Below are positions 1 to 8,365 of a DNA stretch of 64,000 nucleotides, piece by piece (the stretch's first letter is position 1; each line of letters begins with the position of its first letter). The DNA is taken from the IMG/VR virus record IMGVR_UViG_3300027741_000021, positions 124,001 to 188,000 of that record. The stretch is one strand, 5' to 3'. Under the pieces are notes generated by a model. That model made no database searches. It saw nothing but the letters and a program-made list of their open reading frames with translations, and was not told the origin of the DNA. The position numbers were made by a program, and so were the translations under genes. The DNA is from a virus.

Positions 1-349
1 TGGCTTCTTCTTGTTCCCAGGTTTCCATTACCACATGTCGGCATACATTTTGGAACCAACGGTCCACAATCTCTGCGTCAGTGTCGTCCTTCTTGATCAT
101 GTATCCAGCTTTGACCAGACGTGCCACGAAGATCTCATTCCAGTCCAATTCAAATGCACCTTGATGCAGGTTGTCTAGATCCACATCCATACTGAGAATG
201 TTCACGTAAGGCAAGTTATTTTCAGTGGCCTGTTGTTTGGCCGACTTGGGTTCTTCTTTAGGTGGCCGAACTCGGGGCTCTTTGGGCTCGGGCAATTTGG
301 GTTCTACAACGGGTGCGATTTTCTTTCGAAACATATCAAAAAATGCCAT
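1..349 (-). CDS. Hypothetical phage protein, 3' end outside the window
   Basis: An open frame starts at the ATG at 349 (MAFFDMFRKKIAPVVE) and runs off the left edge, so only about 116 residues are visible. The N-terminus is basic and then proline/lysine/glutamate rich (about residues 12-45), like a flexible linker. It is followed by a more ordered acidic part containing LPYVNILSMDVDLDNLHQG and a WFQNVCRHVVMETWEQEE stretch. It sits one base downstream of the stop of the 351-818 gene, so both are probably on one transcript. I do not recognise a family and infer no function. Confidence 0.75.
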   Translation of the reverse strand, partial: MAFFDMFRKKIAPVVEPKLPEPKEPRVRPPKEEPKSAKQQATENNLPYVNILSMDVDLDNLHQGAFELDWNEIFVARLVKAGYMIKKDDTDAEIVDRWFQNVCRHVVMETWEQEEA

Positions 350-350
350 A

Positions 351-818
351 TTAATCCTCTTTTACTTCTATCCAAGTATAGTCGCCCAACCACTTGACTT
401 GTGCAATGTATTCGTAATGTTCGGGCGCACTACTGTTCCAATCATTGGGGCCTGATCTAACCAAGATGGTTTTCTTTTTGTTGGTGTCAAACACCAACCA
501 ATAATTCTGTCCATGATATGTTTGAAACTGGTATTCAGCAGCATGTACTGCATCTGTTATCTCCAGTCGGCGTTTGATATCTTGTGCCTGCGCCTCTAGT
601 ACCTTGACTAAATCCATGATGCGATTGTATTCCTGTTGAGAATGCATTCTGGCAACATTGATCATGATGTCCTTTTGTTTTTCAACAGGCACAAGATCAA
701 ACTTTGGACCCAGCGTGGATGTGGCGTACGGTGTTACATTTCTGTTGAGGAAATGCACCAGCGTACCAGTTGACTCACTGTCAAAACTGCTCACACCATT
801 GGCTGAATTTTTAGTCAT
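351..818 (-). CDS. Conserved hypothetical protein, DUF2452-like
   Basis: 155 aa from an ATG at 818. The N-terminal half is polar. The C-terminal half has a compact pattern (EYQFQTYHGQNYWLVFDT, then a short strand and VRSGPNDW, then a Trp-rich end WLGDYTWIEVKED). From memory this resembles the DUF2452 family, small proteins of unknown function found in bacteria and phages; that assignment is not verified. A central helix (about residues 55-90) is rich in charged residues and may be a short coiled coil. It lies directly downstream of metK with a six-base gap and no strong Shine-Dalgarno sequence, which suggests translation coupled to the upstream gene. Confidence 0.7.
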   Translation of the reverse strand: MTKNSANGVSSFDSESTGTLVHFLNRNVTPYATSTLGPKFDLVPVEKQKDIMINVARMHSQQEYNRIMDLVKVLEAQAQDIKRRLEITDAVHAAEYQFQTYHGQNYWLVFDTNKKKTILVRSGPNDWNSSAPEHYEYIAQVKWLGDYTWIEVKED

Positions 819-824
819 GAGTGC

Positions 825-1925
825 TTAGAACAAGTCAACTTTTTCCCACGGCAAATGGGCTTTACCAAAATGTCCGTAGTTTGTGGTATCGCTGTAGATT
901 GGGCGGAACAACTCAAAGCGATCAATAATTCCTTTGGGAGTGAGATCTACCATGTTTGGAATACTCAAAGTCAGATGCCTTGCCAGAGCTCGATCCTCAC
1001 ATTCCACATAGAAACTCATGGGTTGTGATAGTCCGATTGCATAACTGATTTGCACAGTGGCCCACTTGGCTTGACCACTGGCCACAATGTTCTTGGCAAG
1101 ATATCGCATCATGTATGCAGCACTACGATCAACTTTGGTTGGATCCTTGCCTGAAAAAGCACCGCCTCCGTGTGGACTGTATCCACCATATGTGTCCACA
1201 ATAATCTTGCGCCCAGTTAGGCCAGTGTCACCGTCGGGGCCACCAATCACAAAACGTCCGGTTGGGTTGATATGGAATTCTGTATGCTCATCCACATACT
1301 GTGCAGGCAAAATATCACGAATAAGAGTTTCCACATTGGCTCGTAATGCATCAGTGGTAATACAGTCACGATGTTGAGTAGAGCACACCACCTTGGAGAT
1401 TCTTACAGGAACACCATCGTTGTCGTACTCAAATGTGACCTGACTCTTGGCATCCGGGCCTAACCAATCAAGTTCTGACTGCTTGCGACGATACGACAAC
1501 ATCTCTACAATTTTGTGACTCCAGTAGATGGCACTGGGCATGAACGTATCAGTTTCGTTGCAGGCATATCCAAACATTAGACCTTGATCACCTGCACCAA
1601 ACGTGTCAGTACCTAGTGCGATATCTGCTGATTGTCCATGCAGTAGATTGGTAATCTCAACTGTGCGCCAGTCAAATCCTGATTGTTCGTAACCAATATT
1701 TTTAATTGTTTTACGAATTGTTGAATCAACTTCTTCATCATGCAGCACACCCTTGTACTCGCCTGCAACTACCACACGATTGGTAGTGACTAGAGTTTCG
1801 CATGCACATCGTAACGCAGTATCTTGCGTGGACATAACCAAGTCCAACACAGCATCACTGATAGCATCTGCTACCTTATCTGGGTGCCCTTCAGACACGC
1901 TTTCGCTTGTAAATAAATAACTCAT
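825..1925 (-). CDS. metK: S-adenosylmethionine synthetase
   Basis: Makes S-adenosylmethionine from ATP and methionine. The 366-aa protein (start MSYLFTSES) has the family signatures GHPDK at 13-17, GAGDQG at 110-115 and GGGAFSGKDPTKVDRS near 253-268, and is close to the usual full length. An upstream in-frame ATG at 1946 exists, but the start at 1925 is preferred: AAGGA lies at the right distance, and its ATG overlaps the TGA of the upstream gene in an ATGA junction. The enzyme makes sense here because the neighbourhood has many SAM users: QueE, a B12-type radical SAM protein and methyltransferases. It may offset SAM drain or host depletion during infection (inference). Confidence 0.96.
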   Translation of the reverse strand: MSYLFTSESVSEGHPDKVADAISDAVLDLVMSTQDTALRCACETLVTTNRVVVAGEYKGVLHDEEVDSTIRKTIKNIGYEQSGFDWRTVEITNLLHGQSADIALGTDTFGAGDQGLMFGYACNETDTFMPSAIYWSHKIVEMLSYRRKQSELDWLGPDAKSQVTFEYDNDGVPVRISKVVCSTQHRDCITTDALRANVETLIRDILPAQYVDEHTEFHINPTGRFVIGGPDGDTGLTGRKIIVDTYGGYSPHGGGAFSGKDPTKVDRSAAYMMRYLAKNIVASGQAKWATVQISYAIGLSQPMSFYVECEDRALARHLTLSIPNMVDLTPKGIIDRFELFRPIYSDTTNYGHFGKAHLPWEKVDLF

Positions 1926-2188
1926 TTTTTCCTTTTTAAATTCCAAATCAAAAACTCATGTTTATCAACCCAATAAGTTTTTATCACCTGATCTCCTGGC
2001 CCATAAATGTACTGATCTGCAACATATGCACGTTTACCCCATAATGGTTTTCCGCTTAAGAAACATTTTTGTGGGAGCCAACATAATTTTAATTCCCACC
2101 CCCGGGCTCTATTCAATCCCCAGTCTTGATATTCTTGGGTTTGTTGTTCACGTGCCCAATCTTGCTTAACCCATTCGTGTTGTGTCAT
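1922..2188 (-). CDS. Small hypothetical protein between metK and queE
   Basis: 88 aa if started at the ATG at 2188, whose ATGA overlap with the queE stop favours it over an ATG three codons upstream. It is rich in Trp, Lys and Gln (WVKQDWAREQQTQEYQDWGLN). It contains CWLPQKCFLSGKPLWGKRAYVADQYIYGPGD, which looks like a small basic beta domain with one CxxxxxC pair. No family is recognised. Position in a coupled metK-queE unit suggests co-expression with SAM or 7-deazaguanine metabolism, nothing more. Confidence 0.7.
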   Translation of the reverse strand: MTQHEWVKQDWAREQQTQEYQDWGLNRARGWELKLCWLPQKCFLSGKPLWGKRAYVADQYIYGPGDQVIKTYWVDKHEFLIWNLKRKK

Positions 2189-3048
2189 GTGCCCCACTCG
2201 TTCTTGAACAACGGAACCTGTAGTCGATCACTGTAGCGCCAGCCTTGATTCATGGCCATAATAGCCACAGCCTTGTTGTTCAACGAGTAAACACTTTCCA
2301 CTCCGCCAATGGGCATCAAGTACACATGGCCCTTGAATCCAGCTGCACGATACTCTGCTACTGCACGTTGAGCGTCTGCAAAATCTTCTTGGGTAGCGAT
2401 TACCAGCTTCAAGTATGTGTGGCCAACATCTTGGTATTGACACACGATCTCTGGACGTATGGCATCCTCCCACTTTTCACCTGAGCAAGGCAATTTAGCA
2501 CTCACACTAAATGTCAATGCTTCGCGCCCACGTGACTTGTTACCTAGGGACCAGTTCAGCAGGTACTGCCTAAACTCCGTACTGAGTTCTTGGGTACCAT
2601 TGGTCTCAAATGTGATCTCTCTAACACCTGCCATCTTGGGATCATCCAACAAGCTGGGATAAGCACGTTGCCAACCCAGCAATGGTTCACCACCTGTGAT
2701 CACAAGATGTTCATCGCGCCATTCTTTAAACGGCAGCATGGCCGCAATATCCTCTGCCAGTTCAGCATTTTTACGCATGGGACTTAGATTTTTGAAATCA
2801 GGATGCCAGCTGGCGTAGCTGTCACATCCTGTACTAACCAATGGCAGTTCTTCGTATTTTGTAAATGGATGCATGGCATTCATAACTGCCACTTCATCTG
2901 CTTCTTTGCTGAGTTCACCACGCGGCATGCCAAAGCCTGCGCATTTGAAGTTGCATCCAAACACACGCAAGAACACGCTGGGTACCCCCATATAACGTCC
3001 TTCACCTTGGATACTGTAAAACAGTTCCGCTACTTTAAGTTTACTCAT
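2185..3048 (-). CDS. queE: 7-carboxy-7-deazaguanine synthase (QueE-like radical SAM)
   Basis: QueE converts 6-carboxytetrahydropterin to 7-carboxy-7-deazaguanine, a step toward preQ0. The 287-aa protein begins MSKLKVAELFYSIQGEG, the classic QueE start with the substrate motif FYSIQGEG. It then has C32-x3-C36, and the third cluster cysteine appears displaced: residue 39 is Phe, and the expected CDT.YAxW-like element occurs as GCDSYASW with C75. About 35 residues therefore seem inserted inside the cluster motif. Later VITGGEPLL and ITFETNGTQ match radical-SAM core strands. The ATGA overlap with the upstream methyltransferase fixes the start at 3048. With folE and queD nearby this is a preQ0-type pathway. 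Confidence 0.9.
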   Translation of the reverse strand: MSKLKVAELFYSIQGEGRYMGVPSVFLRVFGCNFKCAGFGMPRGELSKEADEVAVMNAMHPFTKYEELPLVSTGCDSYASWHPDFKNLSPMRKNAELAEDIAAMLPFKEWRDEHLVITGGEPLLGWQRAYPSLLDDPKMAGVREITFETNGTQELSTEFRQYLLNWSLGNKSRGREALTFSVSAKLPCSGEKWEDAIRPEIVCQYQDVGHTYLKLVIATQEDFADAQRAVAEYRAAGFKGHVYLMPIGGVESVYSLNNKAVAIMAMNQGWRYSDRLQVPLFKNEWGT

Positions 3049-3836
3049 ATTTTTTGTGCTTTGATTAACAGATGCCAACCTAGGTATTCTTTCACTGCTG
3101 CTCGCATGTCTTCGGGCATGGCAGCAAACCAAGGCTCCAATTCGTACTCGCCTTGCCGGTACTTAGATACATTATACATGAAATTATGATCTTGCCTAAT
3201 TCTTAGCACTCGAAACTTTGCCTCCAATAGATCATAAATTTCTTCTTTGCTGTAGGCTTTGGCATAGGGACAATCTGATTGTGCTTCAAATTGATCTAGT
3301 CCTTTTTGGATCATGGCATATTTCCAAGAGTTCTTTGCATATACCAACATGCGGAATTCTCCGTCGGGCACCAGGGCAGCATGAATATTATTCAAGCATG
3401 CAGTCATGTCTGGATAGTGATGCAGTACCCCGCAACTGTACACTAGATCAAATTTGCCCAGGCTGGACACTGCTGCACTATCTGCACCATCCATCACATG
3501 AAACTCTCCAGTTAGTCCAAACAAGTCAAATCTTTGTTGACTCATAGCTACAGATTCTGCTGAAAGATCAATTCCCACATAGTCTGCACCATGTCGGGCA
3601 AATTCCACAGCATCGGATCCAATACCAGATCCTATTTCCAACACACGTTTGCCGCGCCACAAGTGAAAACTAGCAAAATCACGTAGATGAGGTTCTACAA
3701 AGAATCTACGTTCGGTGACTTCATTCCAATATTGTTCTGTGCCCGGATCGCTCAGACTGTGTTTGACATTACAAGGTTGTACATTCCAGTAATGTTTGAT
3801 TCGATCTATAAGTTCAGTGGTCAAGTGTAGTGGCAC
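3045..3836 (-). CDS. Class I SAM-dependent methyltransferase
   Basis: 263 aa with a Rossmann methyltransferase core: motif I VLEIGSGIGSDAVEF near residue 65, acidic strand DYVGIDLSAESV, and FDLVYSCGVLHHYPD before the acceptor strand, typical of Methyltransf_11/25-type enzymes acting on small molecules or sugars. The C-terminal third (RQGEYELEPWFAAMP) is not recognised. The frame opens with GTG at 3836 without a well-spaced Shine-Dalgarno sequence and overlaps the upstream glycosyltransferase by 23 bases, so the exact start is uncertain. Sitting between glycosyltransferases and QueE, it may methylate a sugar or a surface-linked intermediate; the substrate cannot be read from sequence. Confidence 0.85.
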   Translation of the reverse strand: MPLHLTTELIDRIKHYWNVQPCNVKHSLSDPGTEQYWNEVTERRFFVEPHLRDFASFHLWRGKRVLEIGSGIGSDAVEFARHGADYVGIDLSAESVAMSQQRFDLFGLTGEFHVMDGADSAAVSSLGKFDLVYSCGVLHHYPDMTACLNNIHAALVPDGEFRMLVYAKNSWKYAMIQKGLDQFEAQSDCPYAKAYSKEEIYDLLEAKFRVLRIRQDHNFMYNVSKYRQGEYELEPWFAAMPEDMRAAVKEYLGWHLLIKAQKI

Positions 3837-4656
3837 TCCAGGATTTCATTAGACCTTTGGTGTCTAGTTTCAACATCTTATGCCAGATGTCAATTTTGTT
3901 TTCTATTCCCAATTTAAAATGTTCAAGATCGTAGCCCAATTCTGCTAGATAGTTGGCAATTTTTATTGCTTCTTGCATGCGGCGGGTACGCCATGTATGA
4001 TAATTAAAATCTCTAGGATGATTAGGATTACCTTCCAGCATGGGACGATTCTTAAACACATCGTCACCATTCTTACCTGTGAGATCAAAACGTTCATGTT
4101 CAATCATTACAGGTATGGTAATCACAATATCCAGCATCCAGCCAATCTGACTGGCCCATGCATCGTTGATCTGATGTGGCGATATGTTACCTGTAAGCTC
4201 TACCCATTTGCGTGGCAAGATAGGAAAGATAGCATACGGATGGCCATGATTGGTTTCGGCTCGTAACAATGCAAATCGATCATTGTGCTCGCGTATGACA
4301 TCGTCCCAGCCCTGAGTGGTCATCACAGCATCATCGTTCCAAAAGAAAATCCACTTTCCGGTGCTGTGATTGGCCAGCTCATTCAGGTATTCATTCAGTC
4401 GAAGATACCCTAATCTTTTGAATTGCATGGCACTATAGGTCACACCCTTTGCATCAAGATATGGAGCAATCACATCCACAAAGTATTTTATAGTATCTGT
4501 GTCATCATCATCAAATGCTATCAATACTTCAATGCGTTCGGGGCAAGTGGCAGTACCAATCAGAGTGTGCAAGCATTGCTCCATTGGGATTGGTCTTGCA
4601 CGTACTGGTAATAGTACACTGATATCTATGTTGGGATTTTGTGCAGGCAAACTCAT
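3814..4656 (-). CDS. GT-A type glycosyltransferase (family 2-like)
   Basis: 280 aa. The N-terminus IDISVLLPVRARPIPMEQCLHTL is the first Rossmann strand of GT-A enzymes, followed by VLIAFDDDDTD (nucleotide-sugar binding) and WIFFWNDDAVMTTQGWD, which supplies the DxD-like metal site. It is a clear paralogue of the protein at 6575-7402 (same LLPxRxR start, FFWNDDAVM block and C-terminal layout), so one duplicated from the other around the radical SAM gene between them. Likely transfers a sugar during surface, virion or DNA-linked decoration; acceptor unknown. Its start overlaps the upstream stop as ATGA at 4653-4656. Confidence 0.85.
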   Translation of the reverse strand: MSLPAQNPNIDISVLLPVRARPIPMEQCLHTLIGTATCPERIEVLIAFDDDDTDTIKYFVDVIAPYLDAKGVTYSAMQFKRLGYLRLNEYLNELANHSTGKWIFFWNDDAVMTTQGWDDVIREHNDRFALLRAETNHGHPYAIFPILPRKWVELTGNISPHQINDAWASQIGWMLDIVITIPVMIEHERFDLTGKNGDDVFKNRPMLEGNPNHPRDFNYHTWRTRRMQEAIKIANYLAELGYDLEHFKLGIENKIDIWHKMLKLDTKGLMKSWSATTLDH

Positions 4657-6578
4657 TGTGTTATACGGGTAATATTAGTTTTTCCAAAGTTGCGCTTTCT
4701 ACTAAAGTACATGTTTTCTAAAAAACGGTCTTCGCTCATTTCGGAATCTTCAACAGTATCAAATTGGTAAACTGTGGCGGTTTTTAGCGTGGCATTGTCT
4801 TGTATGTAACCAAGGAAGTCATATTCAAATGTCTGTGTGATTGGCAACGATTTTAAATCTCTATAGTCAATTACATAATTTCTTTGAAACTGTAGCAATT
4901 GATGTTTCACTTGCAAATCAATATTATAATGACTCTGCAAAAATTTGTCAAGCGAATCAAACACATAATTGATCATTTGATCTTTGACCATGTACAGAGT
5001 GGTCCTGTGCATGAGGTTCCACCCGAACACTTCAATGTTACCAATACGAGGGTGGTCAATACGTCCTTTGGTCATCCAGTTTTGGAAATAACTGCGTGTT
5101 TCTAAAAACTGTAATTTAAACCAAGGATCTTTTTGTACCCATGCATAGAGGTCTTCATAGAACTTGCTGTAATCAATGTTTTGGTGCTTGGCTAGATATC
5201 GTGCAATGTAGGTTGATAGACCGTTGATATGGAAAGTTTGTATAAAACTACTCCATACCAAGGTATCCAACATGGTCTCTCGTGGTATGGTCTTTGTGCT
5301 TACTACCACATCAATGCTTTCGTTGAGATCCACATCACCGTAACTGCCGCTCATGTAATCGTATACAGGTACACTTTCCAACTTGTACAGCTTCTTCTGC
5401 AAGAGATTCATCTCTGCATTTTCCAGCAATTGACATTGTAGAATGTTGATCCCGCCATGATTGCCTGCTCGGAAGATTTTCCAAAAGGCTTCTTTCCATG
5501 ATTCTACTGTTTCCCCCGGTAAGCCTAGAATCAATTCTGTGTATACAGGAATATTGTTCCGGTCGCACAGTGCAAAGATTTCATCAATCTTGTGTTGATC
5601 AAGATTACGACGTTTGATATTCTCTAACACATCGTTGTCCATGCTTTGCACACTGACCGTGAGCCCTTGACCAAAGTTAGGTGACTCATCAATCAGTTTC
5701 TTAACAATGCCCACAACTTCGTTCTTTTGATTCTTGGCCCAGGTCATGGAAAAACTTTCCAGTTTACCCCAACGCTTTTGCACTTCGATCAGTTTGTCCA
5801 CAATCATGTTGTCACGCTCTACAAACATACCAAAGTTGGCATCGGTAATGGTGACAAAGCCACAATGTTCACCAATCCAATCCAATTCATCGTATACACG
5901 TTGCAGCTCAAACTTCTTGACTTTGTTGTATGTGAGACTGCCCCAGTCGCAGAATGTGCATTGATAAGGGCATCCGCGATTGGTTTCCAGTGTGGCATTC
6001 CATATTACTTCGGGGCTCTCAGACATGATACGATCAAATACGCCTGTGAGATATGGACTAGGCACTTCGTCTAGATTGTTGATACGTTTGGGATCTCCTG
6101 TGTCAACTAGTCCTGTGCCTGTATTGATCAAAAGTCCAGGAATGTGTGTGTAGTCAGTGCCGTAATCTTCAAGAATATGTCGAAACGTCACTTCGCCCTC
6201 CATCTTGATCACCAAATCCATAAACGGTTCTTTTTCAAACAATTCAGGATCTTCAATAGCCGGTTCGGGCCCACCGAATATTATAGTACATTTGGGGTTG
6301 AGCGTCTTTACTAACTTTGCTAGTTTATAATTGTAGCGATGATTCCATACGTAAGTTGAAAATGCTACCACGTTACTGGTGCTTAGTTTCAGCGCCTGTT
6401 CTTCAATGGGTTCCCTGCGCCATACCAAGTGATCTACTTCCCATTCTGCATTGACTTTTTTTGAAGCCAGTGCATAACTCAGTATAACTCCTGCAGAATA
6501 CGGCAAGTAGTAGGCATTGAATTCTTTAGGACCTTGTTGAAAGTTAGGTTGTACAAAGCTGATTTTCTTTTTTGTCAT
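4653..6578 (-). CDS. B12-binding-type radical SAM enzyme
   Basis: 641 aa. Residues 1-150 look like a cobalamin-binding Rossmann domain (strand CTIIFGGPEP near 97-106), although the DxHxxG lower-ligand motif is not evident. The radical SAM cluster cysteines are C203, C207 and C210 in NRGCPYQCTFC. GLTVSVQSMDNDVL and PVYTELILGLPGET are core barrel strands seen in the BchE/methylthiotransferase superfamily. The remaining 200 residues are an unassigned C-terminal extension. Such enzymes methylate or rearrange unreactive carbons. Tight ATGA coupling on both sides to two paralogous glycosyltransferases suggests it modifies a sugar or glycan intermediate (inference). Confidence 0.85.
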   Translation of the reverse strand: MTKKKISFVQPNFQQGPKEFNAYYLPYSAGVILSYALASKKVNAEWEVDHLVWRREPIEEQALKLSTSNVVAFSTYVWNHRYNYKLAKLVKTLNPKCTIIFGGPEPAIEDPELFEKEPFMDLVIKMEGEVTFRHILEDYGTDYTHIPGLLINTGTGLVDTGDPKRINNLDEVPSPYLTGVFDRIMSESPEVIWNATLETNRGCPYQCTFCDWGSLTYNKVKKFELQRVYDELDWIGEHCGFVTITDANFGMFVERDNMIVDKLIEVQKRWGKLESFSMTWAKNQKNEVVGIVKKLIDESPNFGQGLTVSVQSMDNDVLENIKRRNLDQHKIDEIFALCDRNNIPVYTELILGLPGETVESWKEAFWKIFRAGNHGGINILQCQLLENAEMNLLQKKLYKLESVPVYDYMSGSYGDVDLNESIDVVVSTKTIPRETMLDTLVWSSFIQTFHINGLSTYIARYLAKHQNIDYSKFYEDLYAWVQKDPWFKLQFLETRSYFQNWMTKGRIDHPRIGNIEVFGWNLMHRTTLYMVKDQMINYVFDSLDKFLQSHYNIDLQVKHQLLQFQRNYVIDYRDLKSLPITQTFEYDFLGYIQDNATLKTATVYQFDTVEDSEMSEDRFLENMYFSRKRNFGKTNITRITQ

Positions 6579-7402
6579 CCAGTATTTACTCGTCTAGCTG
6601 TGGCATCAACTTGATTATTGGTGTCGTTGGCCCGCATCTTCTCCCACGGATCCTGCTGCCCTTGCCATGCATTAACAAAAAATGTTAAGTCAAGCCCTTG
6701 ATCCTGCATCCATGTGGCCAGTTTAGCAGTATCATTGGTACGTATTTTGACCATGTCAGGATGATTTAGATCTCCTGGTTGACTGGGATCACCTTCCATG
6801 ATACAACGCTGCTGATAGGTTGCGTCGTTGTTTGCACCAGTGATGTCATATCGATTGTGATCACAATGCACATCAATGCGTTCAAAGATATCTAGGTAGT
6901 ATGCAATCTGACTCACATACGCATCATTGCTACTGTGTTGACTGATATGCCCTAGTATTTCAAACCATTGGCGCGGCACGATGGGAAAGATACTGTACGG
7001 ATGATCATTGTGTGTATGCACACTCAGCAGTTTGAATTCACCTATGCGCTTGCGTATACATGCATCCCACCCAGGAGTTTTCATCACAGCATCATCGTTC
7101 CAGAAGAACAACCAGGAGCCTTGACTGTGTTCGGCTAGTCCATTTACATATTGGTGCAAGTTGTTGTAACCCAGTGGCTCAAACACCACGATCTTGTGAT
7201 TGACTTTGTTTTGTTCAATCCACGGGCATACGTTGTTCAGCATGTTCTCCATGCCTACCACGTCATCGTTATCTACACCAAACAATACTTCAATTGAAGC
7301 AAAATCCTCAGCCAGGGTGCAGAGACTTTGTATACTGCTCATTAGTGCCTCTGCCCGCCCGCGAGTAGGTAGCAATATACTGATATCAATTTTGCTATTC
7401 AT
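6575..7402 (-). CDS. GT-A type glycosyltransferase, paralogue of 3814-4656
   Basis: 275 aa starting MNSKIDISILLPTRGR. The start at 7402 forms a TGATG junction with the queD stop; a GTG one codon upstream is an alternative. Features are the GT-A first strand, a DNDDV acidic motif near residue 45 and FFWNDDAVMKTPGWD near 105. The later HCDHNRYDITGANNDATYQQR block is shared with the paralogue at 3814-4656, which has HERFDLTGKNGDDVFKNR. The shared NDD motif is likely the metal/nucleotide-sugar site. It probably works with the adjacent radical SAM and methyltransferase genes on one product. Acceptor and donor are unknown. Confidence 0.85.
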   Translation of the reverse strand: MNSKIDISILLPTRGRAEALMSSIQSLCTLAEDFASIEVLFGVDNDDVVGMENMLNNVCPWIEQNKVNHKIVVFEPLGYNNLHQYVNGLAEHSQGSWLFFWNDDAVMKTPGWDACIRKRIGEFKLLSVHTHNDHPYSIFPIVPRQWFEILGHISQHSSNDAYVSQIAYYLDIFERIDVHCDHNRYDITGANNDATYQQRCIMEGDPSQPGDLNHPDMVKIRTNDTAKLATWMQDQGLDLTFFVNAWQGQQDPWEKMRANDTNNQVDATARRVNTG

Positions 7403-7881
7403 CACTCAAACTCATTATCCTCACGATGACCTTGACGGCCTGCCATGTTTGAATCTGTTTCACGAACTTCTACTCTGGTACACCACACACGTCGGGCTTC
7501 TTCCGCACCGCAGTTGGGCAAGAAGATTGTGTTAACATATTCGTACAAAAAGTCAGCAATGCCTTCACATCCGGTCTTTTCTACTTCTGTTATCTTGGCC
7601 AATTTGAGTCTGCCAAGTTCCAACAAGTGTTCACGCATGGGATCATCCTGTGCTACTAAAAAAGTGTGATCAAACCAATCTTCTAACAGGCCCTTGAGTG
7701 GTTTTAATCCACCAAAGTCTGTAACCCAATTACGGGCATCTAATGTATCTGCTTCAAATTCAAAGTGAAAACTCATTGCGTAACCGTGTATGAGATTGCA
7801 GTGACTGTCAGCTCGCCATTGACGATACGCTACAGGCCCAATTTGCTTGTAGGTTTTTGTTGAAAAATATTTCTTTGCCAT
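7402..7881 (-). CDS. queD: 6-carboxy-5,6,7,8-tetrahydropterin synthase (QueD-like)
   Basis: 159 aa, T-fold enzyme that turns 7,8-dihydroneopterin triphosphate into 6-carboxytetrahydropterin. Visible signatures are H27/C28 with CNLIHGY at 28-34 (catalytic Cys and Zn-site His), the WFDHTFL block at 69-75, and RVEVRETDSN near 136-145 supplying the catalytic Glu. The usual HGH zinc motif reads HGY, so one ligand is altered or supplied elsewhere. A good Shine-Dalgarno sequence (AGGAG) precedes the ATG, and a sigma70-like promoter at 7900-7928 lies just upstream. Together with folE (8362-9153) and queE (2185-3048) it makes preQ0 precursors, presumably for DpdA. Confidence 0.9.
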   Translation of the reverse strand: MAKKYFSTKTYKQIGPVAYRQWRADSHCNLIHGYAMSFHFEFEADTLDARNWVTDFGGLKPLKGLLEDWFDHTFLVAQDDPMREHLLELGRLKLAKITEVEKTGCEGIADFLYEYVNTIFLPNCGAEEARRVWCTRVEVRETDSNMAGRQGHREDNEFE

Positions 7882-7899
7882 GATTTTCTCCTATGTTAG

Positions 7900-7928
7900 A
7901 TTATAGCATAGGCGGCGGAGTTTGTATA
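7900..7928 (-). promoter_or_regulatory. Sigma70-like promoter upstream of queD
   Basis: On the minus strand TATACA and TATAAT are separated by 17 bases, and the -10 is extended (TGCTATAAT). It would start transcription a few bases before the queD Shine-Dalgarno sequence, fitting early expression by host RNA polymerase. Confidence 0.6.
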
Positions 7929-7957
7929 GCGGGACGATGCCGATAGGCCGCTGTGAA

Positions 7958-7965
7958 TATTTATT
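7958..7965 (-). promoter_or_regulatory. Candidate T4-type late promoter box AATAAATA
   Basis: Minus-strand AATAAATA differs at one base from the T4 late consensus TATAAATA. It embeds the TAA stop of the HIT gene and lies about 77 bases upstream of queD. Confidence 0.4.
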
Positions 7966-8365
7966 CCGGTAATTGATAGCCAGTGGCTTTGTAGTCAGCT
8001 TGGCCAAATACAACTCCTCGCACACCGCCCACAGGATTAGCAGTGTCGCCCATGCGACGTGGGATAAAATGCACATGCGGATACATCACTGTTTGCCCGG
8101 CAGTAGGGCCCATATTGATACCAATGTTGAATCCTTCACAGTGCCCTTGTTCCACCATGCGACGACCATGCAGCATGGCTGATTCCATACAGTCAATGAT
8201 CACAGCATCGGTATTGTAGTTGGGCACAAACAACAAATGACCACGTGTGACAGGATACCGATCTTCAAACACAGTGATGTGAAAATCACTCAGCTCTTGT
8301 ACCAGTTGATCCCACGGCGCCACACCAGCGGCTTGTGCATCGTCAAGTGTTTTGTAATCTATCAT
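7961..8365 (-). CDS. HIT-family (histidine triad) protein with altered triad
   Basis: 134 aa. The layout matches HIT nucleotide hydrolases/transferases: an N-terminal helix and strand region (SDFHITVFEDRYPVTRGHLLFVPN), FNIGINMGPTAGQTV, then YPHVHFIPRRMGD. In the classic HxHxHxx motif the first histidine is Tyr here, while the two following histidines, including the usual nucleophile position, remain. HIT proteins cleave nucleoside phosphoramidates or related nucleotides. The start overlaps the folE stop as ATGA (8362-8365), linking it to pterin/deazaguanine synthesis, perhaps for nucleotide clean-up (inference). Confidence 0.85.
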   Translation of the reverse strand: MIDYKTLDDAQAAGVAPWDQLVQELSDFHITVFEDRYPVTRGHLLFVPNYNTDAVIIDCMESAMLHGRRMVEQGHCEGFNIGINMGPTAGQTVMYPHVHFIPRRMGDTANPVGGVRGVVFGQADYKATGYQLPE

